Shown here: positions 1-8,110 of the stretch, piece by piece
Numbering within the stretch: position 1 is the first letter of the stretch
Layout of the letters: each line of letters begins with the position of its first letter
Assembly: GCA_902779165.1 (NCBI GenBank)
Contig: CACZAN010000014.1
Coordinates: 37,066-101,065, forward strand
From: an uncultured Bacteroidales bacterium
GTDB taxonomy: Bacteria > Bacteroidota > Bacteroidia > Bacteroidales > Bacteroidaceae
Direction: 5' to 3'
Length of the DNA stretch: 64,000 nucleotides
The notes under the pieces: generated by a model
Told to the model about the DNA's origin: nothing
Database searches by the model: none
Seen by the model: the letters and a program-made list of their open reading frames with translations, nothing else
Position numbers and translations under genes: made by a program

Positions 1-423
1 AGCCAGACCAAGCAGAGCGGCAACACCACCGACAGCGTCTGTGTCCACATCCTCAAGCGCGGCACAGGCGACGTAAGCCCCACCTTCTCCGACACCCTCC
101 GCATCAGCTTCCGCGGGTGGCTGATGCCCACCAAGAACGCAGGGGGCGAGACCGAGGAACGCTGCTTCACCCAAACCTACTACGGCGACTACTCTCCCGC
201 TACGGCAGCACCCCAGTTAGGCGCCGTCGCCTCCTTCGCCGAGGGATTCTCCACCGCCCTGCAATACATGGTGGTGGGAGACGACTGGATGGTCTACATC
301 CCCCAGGAACTCTTCTACGGCGCCGAGGCCAAGGATGTCATCCCCGCCTACAGCGCCGTCAAGTTCCGCATCCAGCTCGCCGCCATCTACCCCGCCGGCA
401 CATATATCCCCGATTGGCGGTAG
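1..423 (+). CDS. FKBP-type peptidyl-prolyl cis-trans isomerase, C-terminal part
   Basis: The reading frame is open from the first base, so the gene starts outside the window and only the last 140 codons are seen. The end of the protein has the usual FKBP pattern: a strand reading ISFRGWL, a partner strand reading WMVYIPQELFYG, and a final VIPAYSAVKFRIQLAAI that closes the half-barrel around the prolyl-isomerase active site. FKBPs catalyse cis-trans isomerisation of prolyl peptide bonds. Bacteroidales carry several secreted or lipid-anchored copies, but the N-terminus is missing, so location cannot be judged. The stop is followed directly by AATTGA-type repeat sequence. Family assignment is fairly sure; the substrate is unknown. 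Confidence 0.8.
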   Translation, partial: SQTKQSGNTTDSVCVHILKRGTGDVSPTFSDTLRISFRGWLMPTKNAGGETEERCFTQTYYGDYSPATAAPQLGAVASFAEGFSTALQYMVVGDDWMVYIPQELFYGAEAKDVIPAYSAVKFRIQLAAIYPAGTYIPDWR

Positions 424-1058
424 GGAAGGGATAATTGAGAATTGAAAATTGATAATTGATAATTGCGTGCCTTTAGGTACGCGACATCTTATAGCAGCTG
501 GTGTGCTTTTTTCTTCAACGCAGAGGCGCAGAGACGCGAAGATTTTTTGAGATTTATGAGATTTCGTTGCAGCTGTTCCTCACGCGCTTAACGTCGATTG
601 CTGCGACTAAGTAAACTTGTCTTGCACTCTCTGAGCGCTGTGAAGTCAACTTCGATAACAACACTCAACAGCGCCACGCAGGCTGTGATTGGGAGGTCGC
701 AGAGGCCTACGGGTTGAGTATTTATTTGTATTCCAGCTTGAAGGAAAAACTCTGCGTACTCGGCAGAGCACAAACCTTGGCGCTTGCGCCGTTTGTGCGC
801 CCCTGCGCACTCACGCGACAGCGTCAAAGGACATGCTTTGCGTACTCTTAAAAACCGAGTCTCTGCGCCTCTGCGTCTCTGCGTTGAAGAAAAAAAATAT
901 ACTATAAATTCGAGTTCCAGCAGTGGAATTCCCGAGTTCCAGTAGTGGAACTCGCGAATTCCATAGGTGGAACTCGCGGAGATGTATATACGTCGCGGAC
1001 GAGATGACCAGTCGTGCCGGCCGCGACGGCCCGTCGTCGCGGGCGAAGCGACGGGACG
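424..1058. repeat. Repeat-filled intergenic region
   Basis: No convincing gene lies here. The stretch is built from short repeats. Positions 436-463 hold copies of AATTGA/AATTGATA. Positions 464-486 hold a GCGTGCC...GGTACGCGACA motif that recurs near 63234. An inverted repeat has arms at 511-540 and about 859-891 (arm core TCTCTGCGCCTCTGCG). The open frames across it (for example 588-1121 minus) are made of this repeat sequence and show no family features. Confidence 0.6.
912..975. repeat. Three tandem 22-bp palindromes
   Basis: Three consecutive palindromes of the form GAGTTCCA-4 nt-TGGAACTC lie at 912-931, 934-953 and 956-975, spaced exactly 22 bp apart. The middle copy is perfect and the outer two each have one changed arm base. 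Each could form an 8-bp hairpin. They sit in a gene-free stretch downstream of the minus-strand surface-protein unit. Confidence 0.75.
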
Positions 1059-1094
1059 AAAAAGAGCAGCCCTGCCTTCATCGGGCAGGGCTGC
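1059..1094 (-). terminator. Rho-independent terminator
   Basis: A perfect 10-bp stem (1066-1075 with 1085-1094, GCAGCCCTGC) has a 9-nt loop. On the minus strand it is followed by a T-run (A-run on the plus strand at 1059-1063). It is placed to end transcription of the minus-strand pair at 1190-5006. Confidence 0.7.
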
Positions 1095-1189
1095 AATCTT
1101 ACTAATCCGCCACAGATTCATCAGATTGAACAGATTCTATAATTCCTCATCCGTGGAATCTGCGTAATCCGTGGTTCATTGAGAATACG

Positions 1190-1381
1190 TCATTCAGACC
1201 AGTCGTCGTCCCAGTCAACGGAGCCGGCGCGGCCGCTCTTTACCAGGTTGTTGAGGTTGTTAGAGCCATCAAACGTTGCGGCATCGTCATAGAGACTGGT
1301 GTGCTCTGATGCGGAAAGCAGGTGCTGTTCCATTTTAACTTCGCAACAAATCATTGCGGGTTCAATATATTGCTTTTTCAT
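1190..1381 (-). CDS. Small Prevotella-type MKKxYIxP peptide (63 aa)
   Basis: A 63-residue protein beginning MKKQYIEPAMICCEVKMEQH and then LLSAS, with an acidic, tryptophan-containing tail (SVDWDDDWSE). The opening MKK-x-Y-I-x-P followed about 15 residues later by LL-x-x-S matches many small unnamed proteins I know from Prevotella genomes. They look like leader-type peptides and no function is established. It starts 31 bp beyond the stop of the large T9SS surface protein on the same strand and precedes a good terminator, so the two are probably co-transcribed. There is no typical signal peptide or membrane helix. It is likely real because start, length and family pattern agree, but its role is unknown. 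Confidence 0.6.
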   Translation of the reverse strand: MKKQYIEPAMICCEVKMEQHLLSASEHTSLYDDAATFDGSNNLNNLVKSGRAGSVDWDDDWSE

Positions 1382-1412
1382 TGTTCTTGATTTTATTAAT
1401 GGTGAATACTAT

Positions 1413-4400
1413 TTATTTTACAAGCACTTTACGGACAGAGCCATCGGACATACGGATGATGTTCAGACCCTTCTGTGCACTTTGAATCTGCTGACCAGCA
1501 GCGTTGTAGCGAAGCGTTACGGTCGTCTGGCCTTCTGCCTCAGCTGCGCGGATAGCTGTTTCGATATCATCAAGGGTAAAGCCGAAGGACTTGACGTCGC
1601 CTGAAGGAACGGTCACATATACGCGATAAGCAGAAGAATACTGACCAGTTGCACTTACCCTATAGAAGCCGAGCTTATCATCTTTCTTCTGAAGCACATA
1701 ACTATTAACTGGAACTTCAGTACGCGTAAAGACACCTGTCAGATAGCCAGCAGGATATACGTTAGTCTTAGCTACGCCATAACCTTCAAGATTCGTTGAG
1801 AGGCATCCAGATTCGGAGTATAATATATAAGGAGTATTGGCCGCAGGAGTATCTTCCTTAACCAGAGTAAGATTTGTGCCGCTGACAGCTGAACATGAAT
1901 ATGCAACAACGCCACTGGGTAATGCCGGAGTGAAGGGGAATATGCGGGTTGCTATCTCACCAGCACCAATGCTGACCTCAACGCTTGCCTTAGTTGCCGC
2001 ATTGATGTTAAAGTTCTTATATGTTTGAGCAGTATAAACACCGGTATCACCATTAGAACCAATCAGAGCACCTGCTACGGTGTTCTTAAGATTATAGATA
2101 CCATTCGTTGTTGTCGCTATGACCTCAACAGCCAGGGCATTCTCTTCATTATCCGTCACACGGATCTGATTGTCATTGCCTCCATCATAGACAGCACCTG
2201 TGCAGAGGTAGTGCTTGGTGCCAGCGTCATCAATGATATACAACTTATATTGGTCCTTTATTCCAGTGCTCTTGAAATGGATAGCCTGGTTGTATAAGGA
2301 GCCAGCATCGTCGGTATATCCGATAGCATAGCCGCCAGAAGTTTCATTACCCGCCTTGAAAGTCACAGTCTTTTCTAAGCCATCATCAAGGTAGAGGTTG
2401 AAAGCATCACCTTCAGCGGGTACAGTCAATGCCACACCTTGGAACGTCTCTATTGCTTCTTTCAGATCATCGATTGCATCCTGAATATCATCTCCATATT
2501 TAGAGGCATCATTGTACACAGTTTGAGCATCACCAATTGCATCAGAAAGCGTTGAAGCAGCTGATGATGGAATTTGGAAGGCTTCGTCACCAACGTTTGT
2601 GGTTGTCAGAGCAGTAGCACTTGTTATCAGGTCGCTCAAGACGGGCTTCAAACCAATAAAGGACAAAGTGAAGTCATCCACTCTTAATAATGAGCCATCA
2701 TTTTTACGTCCAGCTCTGGCTCTAATTGTCAGCGATGAACCAGTTACATCTCCATTGACAGAAACGCGAATGCCATTGTTTTCACCTGTCATGTTTGTAT
2801 CAGTTGAACCGCTGCCTGCTTGTAAATTTGCTGATGTTCCATTATAACTTGCCAATACGGCTGTTACTTCATAACGTCCATTTGGTAAAGAAGATATTGT
2901 CTGCTCAACATTGCAATCCATCCACCATGACTGCCTATTATTAAAATAATAATTGCCTTCAACATTACTCATAGAACCTTTGGCCTTAGCACCATATTGA
3001 CTACCTTTGTTTGGAATTGTCCATCCTGCAGGATTACTAGTTTCGCTCTTATCATTCTCGAAACTCGGATTAACAATCTTGAATGTAACCTCGAATGAAT
3101 GGTCTGCATAGGGCTCTGCACCAGAGATCACATAAGTCTGGCGGGCAGTCTCCAAAGCATCATAAACATCATTCAAACCACTCACATTAGTACAATCTTC
3201 TTTGCCTGTTGTTGCTGTGGAAATTGCTGTTTCTATATCGCCCTTATCACCTGCAGAGTTATCTTTTACATCAGTAACATCATCAATGAAGCCATTCACC
3301 CTCGTATATGCAGCCAGAATGCCATCATAGCTGTCAATGAGAGCTTGAAGGGCGTCCTTGGCTGTATTTACATCATCGACAGATGAAGTTGGAACAGCCT
3401 TGGCTAACTCAGTTGAAATTGCTGCTTCTGCTGCATCTGGCAAGGCTGTTGCATCAAGAGCTGCAAGAGCATCGTGTACTTCCAGCCATTGCTGCTGCGC
3501 CAATTTCAATGGGTCAAAATATGTCAACTTGACATTATCCACAAATAGCACTGGAGAGTTCCCAGCACCTTCATTCGCAGTTTTCTTATAGCCAAAAGAG
3601 ATATTTACATCTGTCAGTTCTGCGAGTTCGAAATCAATGCTATTGGCTGTCCATGTATCTGTTGCGTCTGGCCATCTGTAAGCAGTCGTAGGAGTAGTTC
3701 CGTAAGAAATGCCACAACGTGACGATGCATTAGAAATACTTGTCGAGACATATGAATCAAATGTCAATCGATATGAGCCTGCAGGTAAGGGAATAGTTTG
3801 TGATAAAGTATTTTCAACATTATTACACCAACTTGTTTGAATCATTAGAAGCGAGTTGTTGCTTGTTGTTACAGAAGACCCATTTTCAGGTGATCCAATA
3901 GCTTGCCCACCATCAGCACCATTGCTCTTCACATATAGAGTTTTATCAAACGGCATTGTAAACAATCGTGCATAATCGCTAGTCTCCGTGGTACCCACAT
4001 CCCATCCCGAAATGTTATAGACATTTACAGCACCACTGACAAGTGTTGATCCTGATGTGGGCTCGGCATTAGATTTGGGGGCAGAACCGCTTCCAAGGCT
4101 TGTGCCATCAAATATTGGTGAGGTCTCAAATCCATTGTTTTGGATGAATGCAGAAATGTCATCTCCAGCGGGATCATATGAGTATTCAGCTACTTTTGTG
4201 TTGATAGCAGAACGTAATGAACTAATAGCACCATCTATGTCGTCTTGATAATCGGGAGAGTCATTTATTTCATCATAAACACTTTGTGCTGTTGCAATCT
4301 CAGTTGTCAGAGTTCCAATTATACTGTTAATACTAGTTGCCTGAGCGATAAGATAAGCCAAGGTTTCCTTATTTATATTTGTGTACTTAATGACGAAGTT

Positions 4401-5006
4401 GTCAAACAGCACAACCGTGTGTGAGGGTCTTGTTTCACAAGCAATATTAATTCTTACGTTGGTTGTATTCTCTAGAGTGAAATCAAATGTTCCTGTACTC
4501 CAGGGATTTTCAGCAAAATACGTTGAATTAGCTGATACCTTTGGAATTGCAACTTGTTTTTTACCAAAAGTAGTACTTGCATCACTACTAACCGCACTGA
4601 CTGAAAAGTTTCTTGTTACATCAACGGAACGAGCAGCCTTATAGTCAAAAAAAATGCTGTATTTTCCTTTTGGCAAAGCCATATCAGTGTTTTGGCGTAT
4701 CGTTTGGGTTTTTGATTCACTTGCGTTACTTCTAATCATCAAATAATAATACCCATCAGAGGGAGATGTAGAGCCATATGTATAGACTTCTGATTCAGCA
4801 TTAAATACAGCGACACGTGCATGGCTTATCGATATAATATTCCAGTCATTTGTAAAAACGCCAGTCGCACTAATATCCCCAGTTGTAGCATTGGCAGCCT
4901 CAAATGACGGATTCGTCATGTACGTACTCGTCACATCCGTCTGCGCACATAGATTCCCCACCCCACTCACAAGCAGGGCGATTGCCATAAGTAATTTTTT
5001 TCTCAT
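1413..5006 (-). CDS. Large T9SS-exported surface protein with FIVAR-like and carbohydrate-binding-like modules
   Basis: The 1,197-residue protein starts with a clear signal peptide (MRKKLLMAIALLVSGVGNLC, cleaved after CAQ). Beta-rich modules that resemble carbohydrate-binding jelly rolls (NPSFE-type starts near residues 32 and 640, ending in FDNFVIKY, VDNVKLTYF and VDDFTLSF) alternate with helical stretches of FIVAR type (for example an IQDAIDDLKEAIETF pattern). The last 80 residues form a T9SS-like tail ending in INIIRMSDG-type sequence and basic residues (RKVLVK), which directs passage through the outer membrane and cell-surface attachment. No catalytic domain is evident, so a glycan-binding or adhesive role is the best inference. 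The start is fixed by the signal peptide. A long structured leader lies upstream. Confidence 0.75.
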   Translation of the reverse strand: MRKKLLMAIALLVSGVGNLCAQTDVTSTYMTNPSFEAANATTGDISATGVFTNDWNIISISHARVAVFNAESEVYTYGSTSPSDGYYYLMIRSNASESKTQTIRQNTDMALPKGKYSIFFDYKAARSVDVTRNFSVSAVSSDASTTFGKKQVAIPKVSANSTYFAENPWSTGTFDFTLENTTNVRINIACETRPSHTVVLFDNFVIKYTNINKETLAYLIAQATSINSIIGTLTTEIATAQSVYDEINDSPDYQDDIDGAISSLRSAINTKVAEYSYDPAGDDISAFIQNNGFETSPIFDGTSLGSGSAPKSNAEPTSGSTLVSGAVNVYNISGWDVGTTETSDYARLFTMPFDKTLYVKSNGADGGQAIGSPENGSSVTTSNNSLLMIQTSWCNNVENTLSQTIPLPAGSYRLTFDSYVSTSISNASSRCGISYGTTPTTAYRWPDATDTWTANSIDFELAELTDVNISFGYKKTANEGAGNSPVLFVDNVKLTYFDPLKLAQQQWLEVHDALAALDATALPDAAEAAISTELAKAVPTSSVDDVNTAKDALQALIDSYDGILAAYTRVNGFIDDVTDVKDNSAGDKGDIETAISTATTGKEDCTNVSGLNDVYDALETARQTYVISGAEPYADHSFEVTFKIVNPSFENDKSETSNPAGWTIPNKGSQYGAKAKGSMSNVEGNYYFNNRQSWWMDCNVEQTISSLPNGRYEVTAVLASYNGTSANLQAGSGSTDTNMTGENNGIRVSVNGDVTGSSLTIRARAGRKNDGSLLRVDDFTLSFIGLKPVLSDLITSATALTTTNVGDEAFQIPSSAASTLSDAIGDAQTVYNDASKYGDDIQDAIDDLKEAIETFQGVALTVPAEGDAFNLYLDDGLEKTVTFKAGNETSGGYAIGYTDDAGSLYNQAIHFKSTGIKDQYKLYIIDDAGTKHYLCTGAVYDGGNDNQIRVTDNEENALAVEVIATTTNGIYNLKNTVAGALIGSNGDTGVYTAQTYKNFNINAATKASVEVSIGAGEIATRIFPFTPALPSGVVAYSCSAVSGTNLTLVKEDTPAANTPYILYSESGCLSTNLEGYGVAKTNVYPAGYLTGVFTRTEVPVNSYVLQKKDDKLGFYRVSATGQYSSAYRVYVTVPSGDVKSFGFTLDDIETAIRAAEAEGQTTVTLRYNAAGQQIQSAQKGLNIIRMSDGSVRKVLVK

Positions 5007-5306
5007 TTGTTGTTTAATTTAATAAGGTTTGTAAATAGAGTTAGTAATATATGCGTTGATGGGGAGGAAGCCATTACTAACCATGTGGGAACAAGAAAAG
5101 CGCAGGCTTCAACCATTGCTCCTAAGGTTCACCACAAACCTCACAATCTACGGTAAAGCCGGCGCTCGATGCGCAAGCTTAATAGATTGTGAGATGGGTG
5201 GCCTTTTAGGGAGCCTACCTGATAATGCTCGTTCTGCTTTTCGAGGTGGTGATTCTAGGAGCAATTGAGCAAAAAAAGGGGTGCAAACCCGCAATTTTCG
5301 GGCAAC
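5007..5306 (-). ncRNA. Long structured leader RNA of the T9SS surface protein
   Basis: The minus-strand -7 box at 5314-5321 predicts a leader of about 300 nt. It contains nested pairings. An outer stem joins about 5114-5135 with 5243-5265 (TTGCTCCTAAGG against CTAGGAGCAA). An inner 11-12 bp stem joins about 5138-5149 with 5182-5193 (CTCACAATCTA against TAGATTGTGAG). A hairpin GGTGGC...GCCTACC lies between 5196 and 5220, and a GAAGCC/GGCTTC pair spans 5070-5112. Together these give a multi-helix junction typical of a regulatory leader. I do not recognise a known riboswitch class. No coding sequence in it is convincing. Confidence 0.45.
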
Positions 5307-5313
5307 ACGGGGG

Positions 5314-5321
5314 CAAAGATA
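5314..5321 (-). promoter_or_regulatory. Promoter -7 box for surface protein unit
   Basis: CAAAGATA on the plus strand reads TATCTTTG on the minus strand, a perfect Bacteroidetes -7 element (TAnnTTTG). It is about 310 bp upstream of the surface-protein start. No clear -33 box was found. Confidence 0.5.
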
Positions 5322-5403
5322 GGAATTCTGTGTGATGTGGCAAAGGAATTTGTGGCGTTTTTCCTGATTTCGCCCGCCTTTCCTTACTTTTTGCCTTTTT
5401 TTC

Positions 5404-5434
5404 TTTGCCGTTTCGCAGAAACGAGGTATTTTTG
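5404..5434 (+). promoter_or_regulatory. Promoter of the secreted propeller glycosidase
   Basis: TTTG at 5404-5407, a 19-nt spacer and TATTTTTG at 5427-5434 match the -33/-7 consensus of Bacteroidetes. Transcription should begin near 5441. This rules out the longer reading-frame start at 5405 and supports the ATG at 5495. Confidence 0.65.
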
Positions 5435-5494
5435 TGCAGGAAAAAGCTGAATAGAAATATTTCGTACATCCGAAACTTAAATATTAATGTAGAT

Positions 5495-6826
5495 ATGAAG
5501 AGGATAGGTTTTAGCTGCAGCATGGTTGCAGCTGTGATCATGGGATGCTGTGCTCCCGCCCAGGCGCAGATTACAGAGCGACAGCGTCCGGCCGAGTGGT
5601 CGAACCTGGTGCCGGGTGCCCGCTTCATGGACCGTTTCCGTCCGATGGAGGGCAGCGAGCTGCGCAGCGACGTGTGGGGTGCGGACTACGTGCGTCCGCG
5701 ACTGGTGGACAACGGCATCGAGGATAAGTTCTGGAGCTACTGGGGCGGCAACATCGTGAGGGGCGAGGACGGCGCGTGGCACCTCTTCGTGGCGGCGTGG
5801 TTAGAGGCGTCGGAGAAGGGCCACATGGAATGGCACGACTCATGGGTGGTTCACGCCACAGCGCCCACGCACCACGGCCCGTTCCGCCCGAAGGAGATTG
5901 TGGGGCGCGGACATAATCCTGAGATCTACCGTACGGACGACGGCACGTGGGTGCTCTACGTCATCGACGGGCGCTATACCTCGCACCACATCAACGGCCC
6001 GTGGGAGAAGGGGACGTTCGACTTCGACCCGCAGGGGAAGCCCATCATCGAGGGGTTGTCGAACCTCTCGTTTGCGCGGCGACCCGAAGGGGGCTGGCTG
6101 ATGGTGTGTCGCGGCGGCGGCATCTGGACGAGCGACGACGGACTGACAACATGGCGTCAGGTGTCCGACGGCTCGGTATATCCGAAAGTGGACGGCCGCT
6201 TCGAGGATCCTGTGCTCTGGCGCGACTCGGTGCAGTATAACCTGATTGTCAACGACTGGCTGGGGCGCATCGCCTACTACCTGCGGTCGGCCGACGGCCT
6301 GCATTGGCAGGTGGACGACGGCGAGGCTTATATGCCGGGAATAGCGCGGCACAAGGACGGCTCGCGCGAGGAGTGGTTCAAATACGAACGCATGCGCATC
6401 CTGCAGGATGAGCAGGGACGGGCGATACAGGCGAACTTCGCCGTCATCGACACCATCAAGTGGGACGACAAACCGCTGGATCGCCACAGCTCGAAGAACA
6501 TCTGCATCCCGCTGGATCCGGGCCTGCTGCTGACGGCGCAGGCGAAGGGGAAGAAGATGGAGGTGCGCATCCGCGCCGAAGAGGGCTTCGAGCCGACGAG
6601 GGACCTGGAAGTGGGCAGCGTGCAATGTGGTTCGCCACGCGAAGTGGACTACGGGCGCGGGGCTGCACCCGTGGGGCAGCGCGCCGAGGGGGGCGACCTC
6701 ATCCTGCAATTCCGCATCAAGGACATGAAGCTGACGGCTGATGACTTCGCTATCAAGATGCTGGTTCGCCGCAAAGACGGCACAACGACGTTCGGATTCG
6801 CCAGACGAGGAGAGAATGACAATTGA
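5495..6826 (+). CDS. Secreted GH43-like beta-propeller glycosidase
   Basis: The 443-residue protein has a signal peptide (MKRIGFSCSMVAAVIMGCCA, cleavage near AQAQ). The body carries repeated propeller-blade motifs: WSYWGGNIVRGEDGAWHLF, a HNPEIYRTDDGTWVLY blade, WTSDDGLTTWRQV, and RFEDPVLWRDSVQYNLIVND. Acidic residues in the blade openings (GHNPEIY, FEDPVLW) are where catalytic acids sit in five-bladed GH43/GH32/GH117-type glycosidases. The C-terminal 90 residues are beta-rich. Family members hydrolyse plant or host glycans in the periplasm or at the surface. The start was chosen from the signal peptide and the promoter just upstream; the longer frame would begin inside the promoter. The exact GH family and substrate cannot be told by eye. 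Confidence 0.6.
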   Translation: MKRIGFSCSMVAAVIMGCCAPAQAQITERQRPAEWSNLVPGARFMDRFRPMEGSELRSDVWGADYVRPRLVDNGIEDKFWSYWGGNIVRGEDGAWHLFVAAWLEASEKGHMEWHDSWVVHATAPTHHGPFRPKEIVGRGHNPEIYRTDDGTWVLYVIDGRYTSHHINGPWEKGTFDFDPQGKPIIEGLSNLSFARRPEGGWLMVCRGGGIWTSDDGLTTWRQVSDGSVYPKVDGRFEDPVLWRDSVQYNLIVNDWLGRIAYYLRSADGLHWQVDDGEAYMPGIARHKDGSREEWFKYERMRILQDEQGRAIQANFAVIDTIKWDDKPLDRHSSKNICIPLDPGLLLTAQAKGKKMEVRIRAEEGFEPTRDLEVGSVQCGSPREVDYGRGAAPVGQRAEGGDLILQFRIKDMKLTADDFAIKMLVRRKDGTTTFGFARRGENDN

Positions 6827-6956
6827 CAATTAACAATTAACGCGAGGACGATTAACAGATTAACTCTTGACCCTTGGCCAATTGACAATTCGTCTTTTTC
6901 GTGTTTTTCGATGTTGTATCAAAATCAGCTGAATCTGTGCAATCTGTGGTGAATTT
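6823..6956. repeat. AATTGA-type and decayed intergenic repeats
   Basis: Directly after the glycosidase stop are copies of CAATTGACAATTAACAATTAA, then GATTAACAGATTAAC and a CTGAATCTGTGCAATCTGTGG stretch. Similar decayed sequence recurs near 430, 1100 and 60470. No gene is seen. Confidence 0.55.
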
Positions 6957-7012
6957 ATAATGACGAGGTGCATTTTTTTGCGTTTCGTGCGCGCGCATTC
7001 ATATTTTATTTG

Positions 7013-7020
7013 TACCTTTG
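7013..7020 (+). promoter_or_regulatory. Promoter -7 box for mazG
   Basis: TACCTTTG fits TAnnTTTG and predicts a transcript start near 7027, only about 13 nt before the mazG ATG at 7040. The longer open frame (from 6968) begins upstream of this box and is therefore not the real start. Confidence 0.55.
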
Positions 7021-7039
7021 CGCCCAAATTCGCACATAC

Positions 7040-7930
7040 ATGCATACAAGAGAAGAAAAACTGGAAGCGTTCGGGCGGTTGCTCGATGTGATGGACGACC
7101 TGCGGGAGAAGTGCCCGTGGGACCGCAAGCAGACGAACGAGAGCCTGCGGCCGAACACCATCGAGGAGACCTACGAACTGGCAGATGCCATCATCAAGAA
7201 CGACAAGACGGACATCTGCAAGGAGCTGGGCGACGTGCTGCTGCACATCGTCTTCTACGCCAAAATCGGGTCCGAGACGGGCGACTTCGACATCGCCGAC
7301 GTCTGCAACAAGCTCTGCGACAAGCTGATCTACAGACATCCGCATGTGTATCCCCCGGACTCTCCCCCCGCCCTCCCTGTTAAGGAGGGAGCAGAATCAT
7401 TTGATGGCTGTATTCCCTTATCCTCTAAGGTAACCGCTCCCTCCTTAACAGGGAGGGCGGGGGGAGAGTCCGCTCTGACCGCCGAAGAAGTCCTCAAGAA
7501 CTGGGAGCAGCTGAAGGTGAAGGAGAAGGACGGCAACAAGCGCGTGCTGAGCGGAGTTCCCGACGCTCTGCCCTCGCTCATCAAGGCCTACCGCATCCAG
7601 GACAAGGCACGCGGCGTAGGTTTCGACTGGGAGACGCCCGAACAGGTGTGGGACAAGGTACGCGAAGAGCTCGACGAGCTGGAAGTGGAGCTGAACCGCA
7701 ACGACAAGGAGAAGAGCACACAGGAACTGGGCGACTTCATCTTCGCCGTCATCAACGCCGCCCGCCTCTATAAGCTCAACCCCGACACGGCCCTGGAACT
7801 CACCAACCGCAAGTTCATCCGCCGCTTCACCTACCTCGAGGAACACAGCATCCGCATCGGAAAGCCCCTCACCGAGATGACGCTGGCAGAGATGGATGCC
7901 ATCTGGGAGGAGGCAAAGAAACAAGAATAA
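7040..7930 (+). CDS. mazG: Nucleoside triphosphate pyrophosphohydrolase MazG
   Basis: MazG hydrolyses (d)NTPs to NMP and pyrophosphate and cleans the nucleotide pool. The 296-residue protein has the two tandem MazG helical domains. The first has CPWDRKQTNESLRPNTIEE followed by KELGDVLLHIVFYAKI. The second has EELDELEVEL and QELGDFIFAVINAARL. In each, the E-x-x-E and E-x-x-D pairs are the Mg-binding acids. The start at 7040 (MHTREEKLEAF) matches family starts. About 35-40 extra residues (roughly 107-144, [11 protein letters not shown]...TGRAGGES) separate the domains and are encoded by a perfect inverted repeat, which is absent from the family as I know it. valS follows on the same strand 115 bp on, so the two may share a transcript. 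Confidence 0.9.
   Translation: MHTREEKLEAFGRLLDVMDDLREKCPWDRKQTNESLRPNTIEETYELADAIIKNDKTDICKELGDVLLHIVFYAKIGSETGDFDIADVCNKLCDKLIYRHPHVYPPDSPPALPVKEGAESFDGCIPLSSKVTAPSLTGRAGGESALTAEEVLKNWEQLKVKEKDGNKRVLSGVPDALPSLIKAYRIQDKARGVGFDWETPEQVWDKVREELDELEVELNRNDKEKSTQELGDFIFAVINAARLYKLNPDTALELTNRKFIRRFTYLEEHSIRIGKPLTEMTLAEMDAIWEEAKKQE
7358..7470. repeat. In-frame palindromic element inside mazG (perfect 35-bp arms)
   Basis: The left arm 7358-7392 and right arm 7436-7470 are exact reverse complements over 35 bases and are separated by 43 bp. Each arm holds its own small palindrome (CCCTCC...GGAGGG). The whole 113-bp unit is read through in the mazG frame. The same arm sequence recurs at 8076-8110 with a single change. 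Confidence 0.9.
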
Positions 7931-7933
7931 AAA

Positions 7934-8110
7934 GACTCTCCCCCCGAACCAGTCCAGCCGGAACACTTAATAGTTCCGTCTTCCCGGCACCCTGTTAGGG
8001 AGGGAGCAATTACCGGACAAGGATTAAAAACAAAAATATTTCAGAATGAGCGAAAACAAAACTTCAAAAGAAACCGCTCCCTCCCTAACAGGGAGGGCGG
8101 GGGGAGAGTC
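7934..8110. repeat. Palindromic element spanning the mazG-valS junction
   Basis: The right arm 8076-8110 matches the mazG right arm except for one base, and encodes the peptide [12 protein letters not shown] near the valS N-terminus. The left arm is split: GACTCTCCCCCCG at 7934-7946 and the rest at about 7991-8008. About 44 bp lie between, which themselves contain a CGGAAC...GTTCCG hairpin, as if a second palindrome had landed in the first. Confidence 0.8.

Noticed and set aside
588-1121. 177-codon minus-strand frame
   Set aside because: It runs through intergenic repeats (palindromes and inverted arms) and a terminator stem.
5195-5260. TPP riboswitch
   Set aside because: The plus strand has ACCTGATAATGC, which only faintly recalls the thiamine element; other conserved parts are missing and the promoter is on the minus strand.
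5056-5268. 70-codon plus-strand frame
   Set aside because: It lies within the structured leader on the other strand and has no ribosome site or family pattern.
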